Shown here piece after piece: positions 26,046 through 34,850 of a DNA stretch of 64,000 nucleotides. This DNA comes from Janthinobacterium sp. 344. Its GTDB lineage: Bacteria; Pseudomonadota; Gammaproteobacteria; Burkholderiales; Burkholderiaceae_D. The notes under the pieces were generated by a model. That model worked only from the letters and a program-made list of their open reading frames with translations. It was not told the origin of the DNA and did no database searches. The translations under genes were made by a program, and so were the position numbers. How positions within the stretch are numbered: position 1 is the first letter of the stretch; each line of letters opens with the position of its first letter. The stretch is taken from positions 293,199-357,198 of the forward strand of contig NZ_FOKL01000006.1 of NCBI RefSeq assembly GCF_900112025.1. The letters are read 5' to 3'.

Positions 26046-28247
26046 TCAGCTCGATGCCGCCGCCTTCGCGCGCGCCACATGCAATTTCCTGTAGCTGTCG
26101 ATCAGGCGCGCATGGCGTTCCAGGCCTTCCAGTTGCATGCTGGTCTGCGTCAGGCCGAAGAAGCGCACGCTGCCGTCGACGGAGCCCAGCACCGCATCCA
26201 TGCGTTCATCGCCGAACATGCGGCGGAAGTTGACGACGTAGTCGTCCAGTTCCAGCTCGTCGTCCAGCTGCACTTCCAGTACCACGTTCATGGCCTGATA
26301 GAACAGTTTGCGTTCGACCGTGTTGTCGTTGTACTGCAGGAAGGTTTCCACCAGCTCCTTGGCTTCCTCGAATTGCTGCAAGGCCAGCTGGATCAGCAGT
26401 TTCAATTCCAGCGTGGTCAGCTGGCCCCACACCGTATTTTCATCAAATTCGATGCCGATCAGGGTGGCGATGTCGCCGTACTCGTCCAGCTCGCTATTTT
26501 CGAGGCGGTCGAGCAAGTCTTCCAGGCTGGCTTCATCCAGGCGGTGCAAGTTCAGGATGTCGGCGCGGAACAGCAGGGCCTTGTTGGTGTTATCCCAGAT
26601 CAAGTCTTCCACCGGATACACTTCCGAATAGCCGGGCACGAGAATGCGGCAGGCGGTGGCGCCCAGCTGGTCGTACACGGCCGTGTACACTTCCTTGCCC
26701 ATGTCGGCCAGGATGCCGAACAGGGTTGCCGCCTCCTCGGCATTCGAATTTTCGCCGTGGCCGGAGAAATCCCATTCGACAAAATCGTAATCGGCCTTGG
26801 CGCTGAAAAAGCGCCACGAGACGATGCCGCTCGAATCGATGAAGTGTTCGACGAAATTATTCGGCTCGGTGACGGCTTCGCTGGCAAAGGTCGGCTGCGG
26901 CAAGTCGTTCAAGCCTTCAAAACTGCGACCCTGCAGCAACTCCGTCAGGCTGCGCTCCAGCGCCACTTCCAGGCTCGGGTGCGCGCCGAACGAGGCGAAC
27001 ACGCCGCCCGTGCGCGGGTTCATCAGGGTGACGCACATCACGGGATACACGCCGCCCAGCGACGCGTCTTTCACCAGCACGGGGAAGCCCTGCTCTTCCA
27101 GGCCGGCGATGCCGGCCTGGATGCCCGGGTACTTCGCCAGCACCTCTTGCGGCACGTCGGGCAAGGCGATCTCGCCTTCGAGGATTTCCCGTTTCACGGC
27201 CCGTTCGAAAATTTCCGACAGGCATTGCACTTGCGCTTCGACCAAGGTATTGCCCGCGCTCATGCCGTTGCTGACATACAGGTTTTCGATCAAGTTCGAC
27301 GGGAAATACACGGTCTCGCCATCGGACTGGCGCACGTACGGCAGCGAGCAGATGCCGCGTTCGGCATTGCCGGAATTGGTGTCGATCAGGTGCGAGCCGC
27401 GCAGTTCGCCATCGGGATTGTAGATGTCGAGGCAGTAGTCATCGAGGATTTCTTTGGGCAGCGCATCCTTGCGGCCCGGCTTGAACCAGCGCTCGTTCGG
27501 GTAATGGACAAATTCCGCGTTGGCGATGTCTTCGCCCCAGAACGCGCCGGCATAGAAATGGTTGTTGCTGAGACGCTCGATGTATTCGCCCAGGGCCGAG
27601 GCCAGCGCGCTTTCCTTGGTCGATCCCTTGCCATTCGTAAAGCACATGGGGGAATGCGCGTCGCGGATATGCAGCGACCACACATTGGGAATGATGTTGC
27701 GCCAGGAGGCGATCTCAATCTTGATGCCCAGGCCGGCCAGCAGGCCCGACATGTTGGCGATGGTTTGCTCCAGCGGCAGGTCCTTGCCGGCAATATAGGT
27801 GCTGGCGCCGGGCGCCGGATTCAAGGTCAGCAAGGCTTGTGCATCGGCATCGAGATTCTCGACTTCCTCGATGACGAACTCGGGACCCGTCTGCACCACT
27901 TTTTTCACCGTGCAACGGTCGATCGAGCGCAAGATGCCCTGGCGGTCCTTGGCGGAGATATCCGCCGGCAACTCGACCTGGATCTTGAAAATCTGCTGGT
28001 AGCGGTTTTCCGGATCAACGATATTATTCTGCGACAGGCGGATGTTTTCGGTTGGAATATTGCGCGTTTCGCAATATAACTTGACGAAGTATGCCGCGCA
28101 CAAGGCCGAGGAAGCGAGGAAGTAATCGAACGGCCCCGGCGCCGAGCCATCGCCCTTGTAGCGGATCGGCTGGTCGGCGATGACCGTGAAATCATCGAAC
28201 TTCGCTTCCAGGCGTAGCTTATCGAGAAAGTTGACCTTAATTTCCAT
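26046..28247 (-). CDS. OsmC domain - YcaO domain fusion protein
   Basis: The 733-residue protein is a two-domain fusion. Residues 1-140 form an OsmC-type domain with its two cysteines in place (Cys50 in ASSALCAAYFVKLYC, Cys112 in SIDRCTVKK), so a thiol peroxidase-like or persulfide-related activity is possible. Residues 150-733 follow E. coli YcaO closely (NVWSLHIRDAHSPMCFTNGK, ALASALGEYIERLSNNHF, RGICSLPYVRQSDGETVYFP, NLYVSNGMSAGNT, FASFGAHPSLEVALERSLTE). YcaO binds ATP, and in E. coli it supports beta-methylthiolation of ribosomal protein S12 by RimO. Convergent with mesD; part of the sulfur island by context only. Confidence 0.9.
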   Translation of the reverse strand: MEIKVNFLDKLRLEAKFDDFTVIADQPIRYKGDGSAPGPFDYFLASSALCAAYFVKLYCETRNIPTENIRLSQNNIVDPENRYQQIFKIQVELPADISAKDRQGILRSIDRCTVKKVVQTGPEFVIEEVENLDADAQALLTLNPAPGASTYIAGKDLPLEQTIANMSGLLAGLGIKIEIASWRNIIPNVWSLHIRDAHSPMCFTNGKGSTKESALASALGEYIERLSNNHFYAGAFWGEDIANAEFVHYPNERWFKPGRKDALPKEILDDYCLDIYNPDGELRGSHLIDTNSGNAERGICSLPYVRQSDGETVYFPSNLIENLYVSNGMSAGNTLVEAQVQCLSEIFERAVKREILEGEIALPDVPQEVLAKYPGIQAGIAGLEEQGFPVLVKDASLGGVYPVMCVTLMNPRTGGVFASFGAHPSLEVALERSLTELLQGRSFEGLNDLPQPTFASEAVTEPNNFVEHFIDSSGIVSWRFFSAKADYDFVEWDFSGHGENSNAEEAATLFGILADMGKEVYTAVYDQLGATACRILVPGYSEVYPVEDLIWDNTNKALLFRADILNLHRLDEASLEDLLDRLENSELDEYGDIATLIGIEFDENTVWGQLTTLELKLLIQLALQQFEEAKELVETFLQYNDNTVERKLFYQAMNVVLEVQLDDELELDDYVVNFRRMFGDERMDAVLGSVDGSVRFFGLTQTSMQLEGLERHARLIDSYRKLHVARAKAAASS

Positions 28248-28609
28248 GAGAGTATCCAGACTGGTGCATAAAATGAAGTAGCCGCCATTATCCGTTCTTT
28301 TCGCCGGCAGCGGTTCGAATGGCCAAGGAACCGGGCCTGAACGTCAGTACGCGCGCCACAGCATGCGCCCAGGCCAGGCCGCGATGTGCCCGCGATGGCG
28401 GAGAGTGGCACCGCACGAACGGGGATGCCGGCGTGTCGATCTTGCCGATGGCGTATGCGCTTGTTTACACAGTCAAATAACACATGTATGGCGATGCCCT
28501 GGCCTATTCATGCTATATGAGTGTGTATCTATGAAAAATCATCACATACACGTTAAACTAGTATATATAGGCGCGAAACTCCCCATGAATATGATATTAA
28601 ACTGTGTAT
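28248..28609. promoter_or_regulatory. Divergent promoter region of ycaO-type gene and hipA, with repeated GTGTAT motifs
   Basis: This stretch has no convincing gene. Its right part is AT-rich. GTGTGTATCTATG (28521-28533), the inverted copy ATCATCACATACAC (28538-28551) and CTGTGTATATGATTA (28602-28616, across the hipA start) share the core GTGTAT-n-TGA. Such spaced half-sites are what a HipB dimer would bind for autoregulation; that assignment is inferred. Confidence 0.45.
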
Positions 28610-29899
28610 ATGATTAAAGAATGCACACTGCAAGTCTTCATTGACGGGGCGTGGCACGATGCCGCCGCCCTTACTCTCATGGGGGAGCAACTGCGCGGCG
28701 TCAGGGCGCAAACTTTCCTGAGCTATGAAGGCGCTTATGCATTGGCGTACTTTTACCGAAAGGACGCGGCCGCTCTGTCAGCCATGTACGAAGTCGATCT
28801 TTCTCTCATCAATACGCCGACCTGGCCGCCCTTCCTGATCGACTTGCTGCCGCAGGGCTATGGCCGCATGGAATTGCTGAAGCAATTGAAGCGCGACGAG
28901 AACGCCGGGCCTGGCGCGGACTGGGATTTGCTTTGTGCCGGTGCGGGTAACCCGATAGGCAATATCCGCGTCAAGGAAGCGTATGATTGGGTGAGTGAGC
29001 GTACTCGCGGGCAAAGGCATGGATTCACCATGGAGGAAGTTGCGGAGCGTGCCGGGGATTTCAATGAATATCTGGCGCAACATGGCCTCTTTCTTGCGGG
29101 GTCTTCCGGCGTGCAGGGGGAATGGCCAAAGATATTGCTGACGCGCGCGCACGACGGACGCTTTTATCTCGACCATACGCTGCCTGACGAACAGGCTGCC
29201 AAGCACTACATCGTCAAATTTGGCCGCGGTGAAAATCAGTCGCTGGCCAATATTCTGGCTTGTGAGGCACCCTACATGCAGCTGGCGCGCAAACTGGGCT
29301 TGCGCGTCCATGACGATTTGCTGCTGCGTGAGCGGGCATTGTTTATTCCCCGCTTTGACCGCGAGGTCAGCGGCGGCCGCGTCAGGCGTCTTGGCCAGGA
29401 AAGCGTCGCCTCCGTTTGTGGACTGAGCCAGTTTGGCGAGGTTCCCAGCCATAATGCATTCCTGTTTGAGCTGATGTCCGTCGCTTCTGACATGCCCACG
29501 GAAACCATCGAATACGTCAAGCGCGATATCGCCAATATCGTGCTGGGCAACACCGACAATCATGCCCGCAATACCGCCATCCAGCGCCGCGACGATGGCC
29601 ATATCGGCTTGACGCCCTTGTTCGATTTCGCGCCCATGTTCATGCATCCCGATGGTATCGCGCGGCGCATGCGTTGGGAGTCGGACGATGGCGGAGCACC
29701 GCAATGGGCGAGTGTGATAGAGCAAGCGGTGATGACCGGCGGCAGCCTGGATGCGGCCACGCTGTGTGCCGCGCTCAAGGAAATGATCGAGCCGCTGGGC
29801 ACCTTGATGGATGACGCCTATGCGCTAGGCATCGGCGAGATGATCGAGGTCAAACGCATGACGATTGAACATAATTTGAACCAGTTGCGGAGGCTCTGA
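28610..29899 (+). CDS. HipA-like serine/threonine kinase toxin
   Basis: From ATG 28610 the protein has 429 residues, close to E. coli HipA (440). The N-terminal subdomain (TLQVFIDGAWHDAAALTL, GAYALAYFYRKD) is followed by the HipA kinase core. The core has KHYIVKFGRGENQSLANILA, ALFIPRFDRE, the catalytic loop VLGNTDNHARNTAI and the metal-binding DFAPMF. The glycine-rich loop reads SSGVQGEWPKIL, which differs from E. coli HipA AGAQEK. Family members phosphorylate aminoacyl-tRNA synthetases or related targets and slow growth; the target here is unknown. The gene precedes hipB, the reverse of the classical order. No ribosome site is visible; a GTG at 28604 is also possible. Confidence 0.85.
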   Translation: MIKECTLQVFIDGAWHDAAALTLMGEQLRGVRAQTFLSYEGAYALAYFYRKDAAALSAMYEVDLSLINTPTWPPFLIDLLPQGYGRMELLKQLKRDENAGPGADWDLLCAGAGNPIGNIRVKEAYDWVSERTRGQRHGFTMEEVAERAGDFNEYLAQHGLFLAGSSGVQGEWPKILLTRAHDGRFYLDHTLPDEQAAKHYIVKFGRGENQSLANILACEAPYMQLARKLGLRVHDDLLLRERALFIPRFDREVSGGRVRRLGQESVASVCGLSQFGEVPSHNAFLFELMSVASDMPTETIEYVKRDIANIVLGNTDNHARNTAIQRRDDGHIGLTPLFDFAPMFMHPDGIARRMRWESDDGGAPQWASVIEQAVMTGGSLDAATLCAALKEMIEPLGTLMDDAYALGIGEMIEVKRMTIEHNLNQLRRL

Positions 29900-30201
29900 T
29901 GGACAAGCGCTACGCCACCCTGACAGCGTCAGAGCAGAACCAGTTGCGCCGCGACTTGATGGAGCGGCTGGACGCCACGCCGGCGCTGCCGATTCCCCAG
30001 GTCATCCGCGACATCCGCAAGACACTGCGCTTCACGATTCCTGAATATGCGAAGATCTGCGGTGTTTCCGCGCGCACCTTGCAAGATATCGAGCGCGGTG
30101 TCTCCAGCCCCACCCTCGATACGGTGGAAAAACTGTTGCGTCCGATGGGGATGCGGGCCGGTGCCGTATTGGCTGTGAAAGCGGAGAAAAAAACACGCTG
30201 A
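29899..30201 (+). CDS. HipB-like XRE family antitoxin/regulator
   Basis: The 100-residue protein has a Cro/C1-type helix-turn-helix (LRFTIPEYAKICGVSARTLQ, then DIERGVSSPTLDTVEKLLRP) behind a 30-residue helical arm. It overlaps the hipA stop (TGATGG), so the two are translationally coupled with the toxin first. As in HipB systems it should neutralise HipA and repress the promoter upstream of hipA. Confidence 0.85.
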   Translation: MDKRYATLTASEQNQLRRDLMERLDATPALPIPQVIRDIRKTLRFTIPEYAKICGVSARTLQDIERGVSSPTLDTVEKLLRPMGMRAGAVLAVKAEKKTR

Positions 30202-30575
30202 GCGCAGGCGGCCGATATTTCAACGAAGCAACTCACCGGTGCAGTACCACCCGGGCATTTTTTCAGCGGAATCGACCGGCCGCGCGCGCGGGAAAAGCGC
30301 ACCGATGACAAGGACAGGGCGACGGCCTTTGGGAGTGCCGGTTTTCCCGCCCCGCCGGTGCCGCCTGGCACCGGCGCCCGAAGAATGTCCACGTTGCCGC
30401 ACGAAAATTTCCTCCCTCGATCGCAGGAGTGCGCTAGTCTGTCGCTGTTTGCCGTACAGTCAAGCTGACTTCCGTACTACCCATCGACTCCGGCCGTTTG
30501 CTGGCCCTCACAGCTGCGCGCGCCGGTGCGATGCCGTCTTGACTCCACCCGTATTCATTTGGCCGCTAGGACTGC
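30202..30575. other. Intergenic region with a strong GC hairpin
   Basis: I see no gene in these 374 bases. CGCCGGTGCC (30353-30362) and GGCACCGGCG (30367-30376) form a perfect 10-bp stem with a 4-base loop and no T-run. It may be a terminator-like or repeat-type element after hipB. The rest shows nothing recognisable. Confidence 0.45.
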
Positions 30576-33047
30576 ATGACTTCTTTCCGTATTTACTCTT
30601 CCCTTTCCTCGCGCCAGCCGTGGCGCGGCTGGCTGTTGCCACTGTTGTTGAGCTTGCTGCTGGCCTGCTCGCTGGCGCCATCCTCCGCCTGGTCGCAGCC
30701 CGTCGACGATGCGGCCACGGCCGACCAGCGCCTCGACGGCTTGCGCAAGCAAATCACCACCATCCAGAAGGCGCTCGATGGCGATGCCGACCTCGATGAC
30801 GCGACCCTGTCGCAAATGAAAGCCGATGCACTGGCCGCCAGCGCGGAAGCGGACAAGGTGGCCGAGTCGCTCGTACCGACCTTGTCCAGCGTGCAGGCGC
30901 GGCTGGCGGAGCTGGGCAAGCCGGCGGCGGGGACCAAGGAAGCGCCCGACGTGGCGGCGCAGCGCAGCCAGCTGGACCGCACCAGCAGCGCGCTCGATGC
31001 ACAGGTGAAACTGGCGCGCCTGCTGGCGGTGGAAGCGACGCAAGCGTCGGAGCAGGTGGCGACGGCGCGCCGCGCGCAATTGCAGGCACGCCTGGGCGAG
31101 CGCACGGCATCGATCCTCGCCGGTTCGTTCTGGAAACAACTGCATGGCGAATTGCCGCAGAACTTGCAGCGCCTGCGGGCGCTGGAGCTGGAATTGGCGA
31201 ACGCGGCGCGCGCCACGCCATGGTCGGCCTGGGGCGGCTTGCTGGCCGGTATCGTCGCCGTGATCGCGGCCAGCATCTGGGCGTCGCGCTACTTGCTGGT
31301 GGTCACGGCCACGCGCGTGCCGCACGGCCGTTTGCGCCGCTCGCTGCATGCATTGGCCGTCATCGTGCTGGCGCTGGCCACGCCGGGGCTGGTGGCGGAA
31401 TTGCTGGCCATGGGCTTGCGCTGGGATGGTGGCCTGTCCGACAAAACCTCCACTTTCCTCAGCAGCCTGATCGGCATCATCTGTTTCGCCGGGTTTACGG
31501 CCGGGCTGGGCCACGCGCTGCTGTCGCCGCGCCGCGTCTCGTGGCGCCTGCTGCCGTTGCCCGACGCGCTGGCGCACCGCATGCGCAATTTCCCGTCGAT
31601 GTTTTCCTTCATTGTCGTGCTGGTATGGGCCACGGAGCGCGTCACCATCGTCATCAACGCGGGCCTGTCGACGGCTGTGGCCGTCAATTGCATCGTCGCC
31701 CTCGTGATGAGCACGACGATCGCCTACGGCCTGATGCGCGCCGAGCGTTGCTGGCGCCAGTTGCGCGAAGCCGATCCGGGCAACCTCATTACGCCGCTGT
31801 GGCTGCGCTGCGTCACGGTGCTGCTGTGGCTGGCGCTGGCGTCCAGCGTCATCAGCTTGCTGATCGGTTATGTGGCGTTCGGCAGCTTTGTCGCCAAGCA
31901 AATCGCCTGGGTCATCGTGGTGGTCTGCAGCACCTATCTGCTGACCGTGCTGGTGGACGACATCTGCATGCTGCTGGCGTCCACGCCGCCGCCGGCGGAC
32001 GCCGTCAATCCCGTGCTGGCCACGCCGAAGGCGCGCGACCAGGCGGCCGTCTTGTTGTCCGGCATCGGCCGCGCCATCGTCGTGCTGCTGGCCCTGATGC
32101 TGCTGCTGGCGCCGTTCGGCGAGGGGCCGGGCGAGCTGTTCCAGCGCGTCGGCAAGCTGCAGGATGGCCTGGCCATCGGCGAAGTGGCGATCCGTCCGGC
32201 CGCGCTGATCCAGGCGCTGCTGGTGCTGGTGGTGGGTTTTATCGCGCTGGGCCTGTTCAAGCGCTGGCTGCAAAACAGTTATTTGCCGACCACCAATCTC
32301 GATACGGGCATGCAAGTGTCGTTCATCACCCTGTTCGGCTACATCGGCGGGGTGCTGGCCGTGGCCCTGGCCCTGTCGGCGGCCGGCATCGGCCTGGAAC
32401 GCATCGCGTGGGTGGCGTCGGCCTTGTCGGTGGGTATCGGTTTTGGCTTGCAGGCGGTGGTGCAGAACTTCGTCTCCGGCCTGATCCTGCTGGCCGAGCG
32501 GCCCGTCAAGGTGGGCGACTGGGTCTCGCTGGGCGGCGTGGAGGGCGACATTCGCCGCATCAATGTGCGCGCCACGGAAATTCAGCTGGGCGACCGCTCG
32601 ACGGTGATCGTGCCGAACTCGGAATTCATCACCAAGACGGTGCGCAACGTCACCCTGGCCAATCCGCTGGGCCTGGTGCAAGTCAAGCTGCCGCTGCCGC
32701 TGGGCACGGATGCGCAGGCGGCGCGCGCGCTGATTCTCGCCACCTTTGTCGACAATCCCGACGTGCTCGACACGCCGGCGCCCAACGTGCAGCTGGACGG
32801 CATCGACAATGGCTTGTTGCTGTTCAACGCCACCGGCTATGCCTCGTCGCCGCGCCTGACGTCGGGCATCCGCAGCGCCCTGCTGTTCGAGCTGCTCAAG
32901 CGCCTGGACGACGCCCACATCTCGATCGCCAAGCCCAGCACGATGGTGCTGAGCACTGTGCCGGCGCAGCCCGAGGCGCCGGTGATGTCGGCGGTGGCGC
33001 CGGCACCGACGGCGGCACCGGCCCCCGTGCCGCCGCTGACGAGCTGA
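30576..33047 (+). CDS. MscS family mechanosensitive channel with DUF3772-type periplasmic domain
   Basis: The 823-residue inner-membrane protein starts with a signal peptide (PLLLSLLLACSLAPSSAWSQ). A helical periplasmic domain of about 170 residues (ADQRLDGLRKQITTIQKALD), typical of DUF3772 large MscS homologues, follows, then about ten membrane spans. The MscS core is near residues 600-750: AWVASALSVGIGFGLQAVVQ, FVSGLILLAERPVKVGDWV, and STVIVPNSEFITKTVRN. The Ala/Pro-rich tail is low complexity. It should open on membrane tension during osmotic downshock. It abuts the convergent DUF2938 gene with no gap. Confidence 0.9.
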   Translation: MTSFRIYSSLSSRQPWRGWLLPLLLSLLLACSLAPSSAWSQPVDDAATADQRLDGLRKQITTIQKALDGDADLDDATLSQMKADALAASAEADKVAESLVPTLSSVQARLAELGKPAAGTKEAPDVAAQRSQLDRTSSALDAQVKLARLLAVEATQASEQVATARRAQLQARLGERTASILAGSFWKQLHGELPQNLQRLRALELELANAARATPWSAWGGLLAGIVAVIAASIWASRYLLVVTATRVPHGRLRRSLHALAVIVLALATPGLVAELLAMGLRWDGGLSDKTSTFLSSLIGIICFAGFTAGLGHALLSPRRVSWRLLPLPDALAHRMRNFPSMFSFIVVLVWATERVTIVINAGLSTAVAVNCIVALVMSTTIAYGLMRAERCWRQLREADPGNLITPLWLRCVTVLLWLALASSVISLLIGYVAFGSFVAKQIAWVIVVVCSTYLLTVLVDDICMLLASTPPPADAVNPVLATPKARDQAAVLLSGIGRAIVVLLALMLLLAPFGEGPGELFQRVGKLQDGLAIGEVAIRPAALIQALLVLVVGFIALGLFKRWLQNSYLPTTNLDTGMQVSFITLFGYIGGVLAVALALSAAGIGLERIAWVASALSVGIGFGLQAVVQNFVSGLILLAERPVKVGDWVSLGGVEGDIRRINVRATEIQLGDRSTVIVPNSEFITKTVRNVTLANPLGLVQVKLPLPLGTDAQAARALILATFVDNPDVLDTPAPNVQLDGIDNGLLLFNATGYASSPRLTSGIRSALLFELLKRLDDAHISIAKPSTMVLSTVPAQPEAPVMSAVAPAPTAAPAPVPPLTS

Positions 33048-33536
33048 TTAGCGGATCGTCGACCACAGCTGCGCCGCCAGGTACAGGCCGATGCCGAATA
33101 CCAGGTGCGCCATCAGGCTGCGCAGGCGGGCCGCGTGCGGGTGCGGCGTCTTGCTGGCGGCCAGGCCCGCGCCCATGCCGGGCTGCAAGATGCAGAACGG
33201 CGCGGCCACGCTCACCAAGCCCGCCAGCAGGGCCGGCGCCAAGGTCGGTGCCTGCACCCACTCCGCTCCCACCAGCGCCAGCAGCACGGCCGCAAACAGC
33301 ACGCCGATGAGGTAGTGGGCCGTCCAGCCCAGTAAGGCTTCATCGCGCACGGGCGCCGCCTGGGCGATGTTGGCGTGCGTAAAGGTGCCGCGCACCAGAT
33401 GGCCGAGCCAGCGTCCCACCATCGCCAAGTTCAGCGAGGGGATGCACCAGTAGCGTTTTAAGGCCACGGCCCACACGTCCATCACCGCCGTCGCACCCAC
33501 GCCGATCGCCAGCGCATCGAGCCAACATGTTTGCAT
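33048..33536 (-). CDS. DUF2938 family membrane protein
   Basis: The 162-residue protein has about four membrane spans (AIGVGATAVMDVWAVALKRY, YLIGVLFAAVLLALVG, LAPALLAGLVSVAAPFCILQ, MAHLVFGIGLYLAAQLW). Its sequence matches my recollection of DUF2938 inner-membrane proteins of unknown function. It is divergent from the ArsR-rhodanese regulator, and a 38-bp palindrome starts 8 bases before its ATG, so it is very likely repressed by that regulator. Confidence 0.8.
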   Translation of the reverse strand: MQTCWLDALAIGVGATAVMDVWAVALKRYWCIPSLNLAMVGRWLGHLVRGTFTHANIAQAAPVRDEALLGWTAHYLIGVLFAAVLLALVGAEWVQAPTLAPALLAGLVSVAAPFCILQPGMGAGLAASKTPHPHAARLRSLMAHLVFGIGLYLAAQLWSTIR

Positions 33537-33543
33537 CGTCTGT

Positions 33544-33581
33544 CCTTATAACATTCAAGTAATTGCTTGAATGTTATAAGG
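33544..33581. promoter_or_regulatory. 38-bp near-perfect palindromic operator
   Basis: The arms CCTTATAACATTCAAG (33544-33559) and CTTGAATGTTATAAGG (33566-33581) are exact reverse complements, 16 bases each, around TAATTG. The palindrome lies between the divergent DUF2938 and arsR-type genes, 8 and 18 bases from their starts. ATTCAAG/CTTGAAT half-sites fit ArsR-family operators. Confidence 0.85.
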
Positions 33582-33598
33582 GTGCTAGCATCGTGTCA

Positions 33599-34243
33599 AT
33601 GAACAATGCAGAAATCGATACCCTCGCCAGCCCCGCCGAGTTTGCCCATGTTTTAGGCAGTGCGCCTCGGCTGCGCCTGCTTGAACAGATCGCGCAGGGA
33701 GAACATGCGGTGGAACAACTGGTGGAGTTGACGGGCTTGTCCGTGGCGAACGCCTCCCAGCATTTGCAGCAGTTGCGGCGCGCCGGCTTCGTGCAGGCGC
33801 GGCGTGATGGCAAGCGCGTGCTGTACCGGCTCGGTAGCGGCCCCGTCATGCAACTGCTGGCCGCGCTGGACGTGTATGCGCAGCATCAGCGCAGCGAGTT
33901 GCAGGCGCTGGGGCGTGGCGACCACGTGGAAGCGATCTCGGGCGACGAGTTGCTGGCACGCATGCACGAGGCCAGCGTCACCGTGCTCGACGTGCGGCCC
34001 GCGCAGGAGTTTGCCGCCGGCCACTTGCCCGGGGCGATCAATATTCCCCTGGACGACTTGCAGCGTCGCCTGGCGGAATTGCCCGTCAACCAGGAGATCG
34101 CCGCCTATTGCCGCGGCCCGTATTGCGTGCTGTCCGTGCAGGCCGTGGCGGCCCTGCGCCGGCACGGCTTGCATGCGCGCCGTCTGGGCAGCGGCTACGA
34201 CGATTGGCAAGCCGCGGGATTGCCAGTCACGGCGGGGGCCTGA
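33599..34243 (+). CDS. ArsR family regulator fused to a rhodanese domain
   Basis: From ATG 33599 the protein has 214 residues. The first ~95 form an ArsR winged helix (LGSAPRLRLLEQIAQGEHAV, LTGLSVANASQHLQQLRRAG, RDGKRVLYRLGSG). Residues 110-210 form a rhodanese domain (VTVLDVRPAQEFAAGHLPGA) with active-site cysteine 171 in CRGPYC, where a second cysteine (176) follows. No metal-site CxC pair is seen in the DNA-binding part, so sensing may go through the rhodanese cysteines (sulfane sulfur or thiol redox). That is an inference. It is coupled to the next gene by TGATG. Confidence 0.87.
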   Translation: MNNAEIDTLASPAEFAHVLGSAPRLRLLEQIAQGEHAVEQLVELTGLSVANASQHLQQLRRAGFVQARRDGKRVLYRLGSGPVMQLLAALDVYAQHQRSELQALGRGDHVEAISGDELLARMHEASVTVLDVRPAQEFAAGHLPGAINIPLDDLQRRLAELPVNQEIAAYCRGPYCVLSVQAVAALRRHGLHARRLGSGYDDWQAAGLPVTAGA

Positions 34244-34755
34244 TGGCGATCCCGAACAGCAAGCAGGAACTGCTCGAGGCGATGACCACCACGTACGCGA
34301 AACTGGCGCAGGAGCTGGCGCGCGTGCCGCCGGCCTTGGCGCGCGAACCCGTGCTGGAGGGGCAAGTGAAAGGCACGCGCATGAGCGTGTGCGATCTGCT
34401 CGCCTACCTGGTGGGCTGGAACGAGCTGGTCTTGCACTGGCACGCGCAGCTGCGTGACGGCAAACGCATCGAGGACATCGCCTTTCCCGCCGAAGGTTTC
34501 ACGTGGAACGCTCTGGGGAAACTGGCGCAGCGCTTCTATGCCGACTATGCTGAACTGAGCATGGCAGACTTGCAGCAGCGCCTGGCGCTGGCGAAAGACC
34601 AGTTGCTGGCGCTGGTCGACGCGCACGACGACGCGCAATTGTATGGCCGGCCCTGGTACACGCATTACACGATGGGACGCATGATCCAGTTCAATACGGC
34701 GTCGCCGTATGCGAATGCGCGCTTGCGCTTGCGGGCCTGGCGCAAGACCTTGTAG
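34243..34755 (+). CDS. ClbS/DfsB family four-helix protein
   Basis: The 170-residue protein (MAIPNSKQELLEAMTTTYAK, TRMSVCDLLAYLVGWNELV, FTWNALGKLAQRFYADY, RPWYTHYTMGRMIQFNTASP) has the DinB-like helical pattern of the ClbS/DfsB family. ClbS is the colibactin self-protection hydrolase, but most family members have no known role. Its start overlaps the stop of the ArsR-rhodanese gene, so it is probably under the same 38-bp operator. Confidence 0.8.
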   Translation: MAIPNSKQELLEAMTTTYAKLAQELARVPPALAREPVLEGQVKGTRMSVCDLLAYLVGWNELVLHWHAQLRDGKRIEDIAFPAEGFTWNALGKLAQRFYADYAELSMADLQQRLALAKDQLLALVDAHDDAQLYGRPWYTHYTMGRMIQFNTASPYANARLRLRAWRKTL

Positions 34756-34850
34756 CACGTGGATCGGCAGGCGTGCACGATTGCATCAGTACCGTCAGAA
34801 ACGTTTTCAGGCAGGATAGTGGTTTCAAGAGCAACCAATGAAGGATCACC

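Noticed and set aside
30239-30799. Open frame spanning the hipB-MscS gap
   Set aside because: It overlaps the start of the channel gene in another frame and has no domain or ribosome site.
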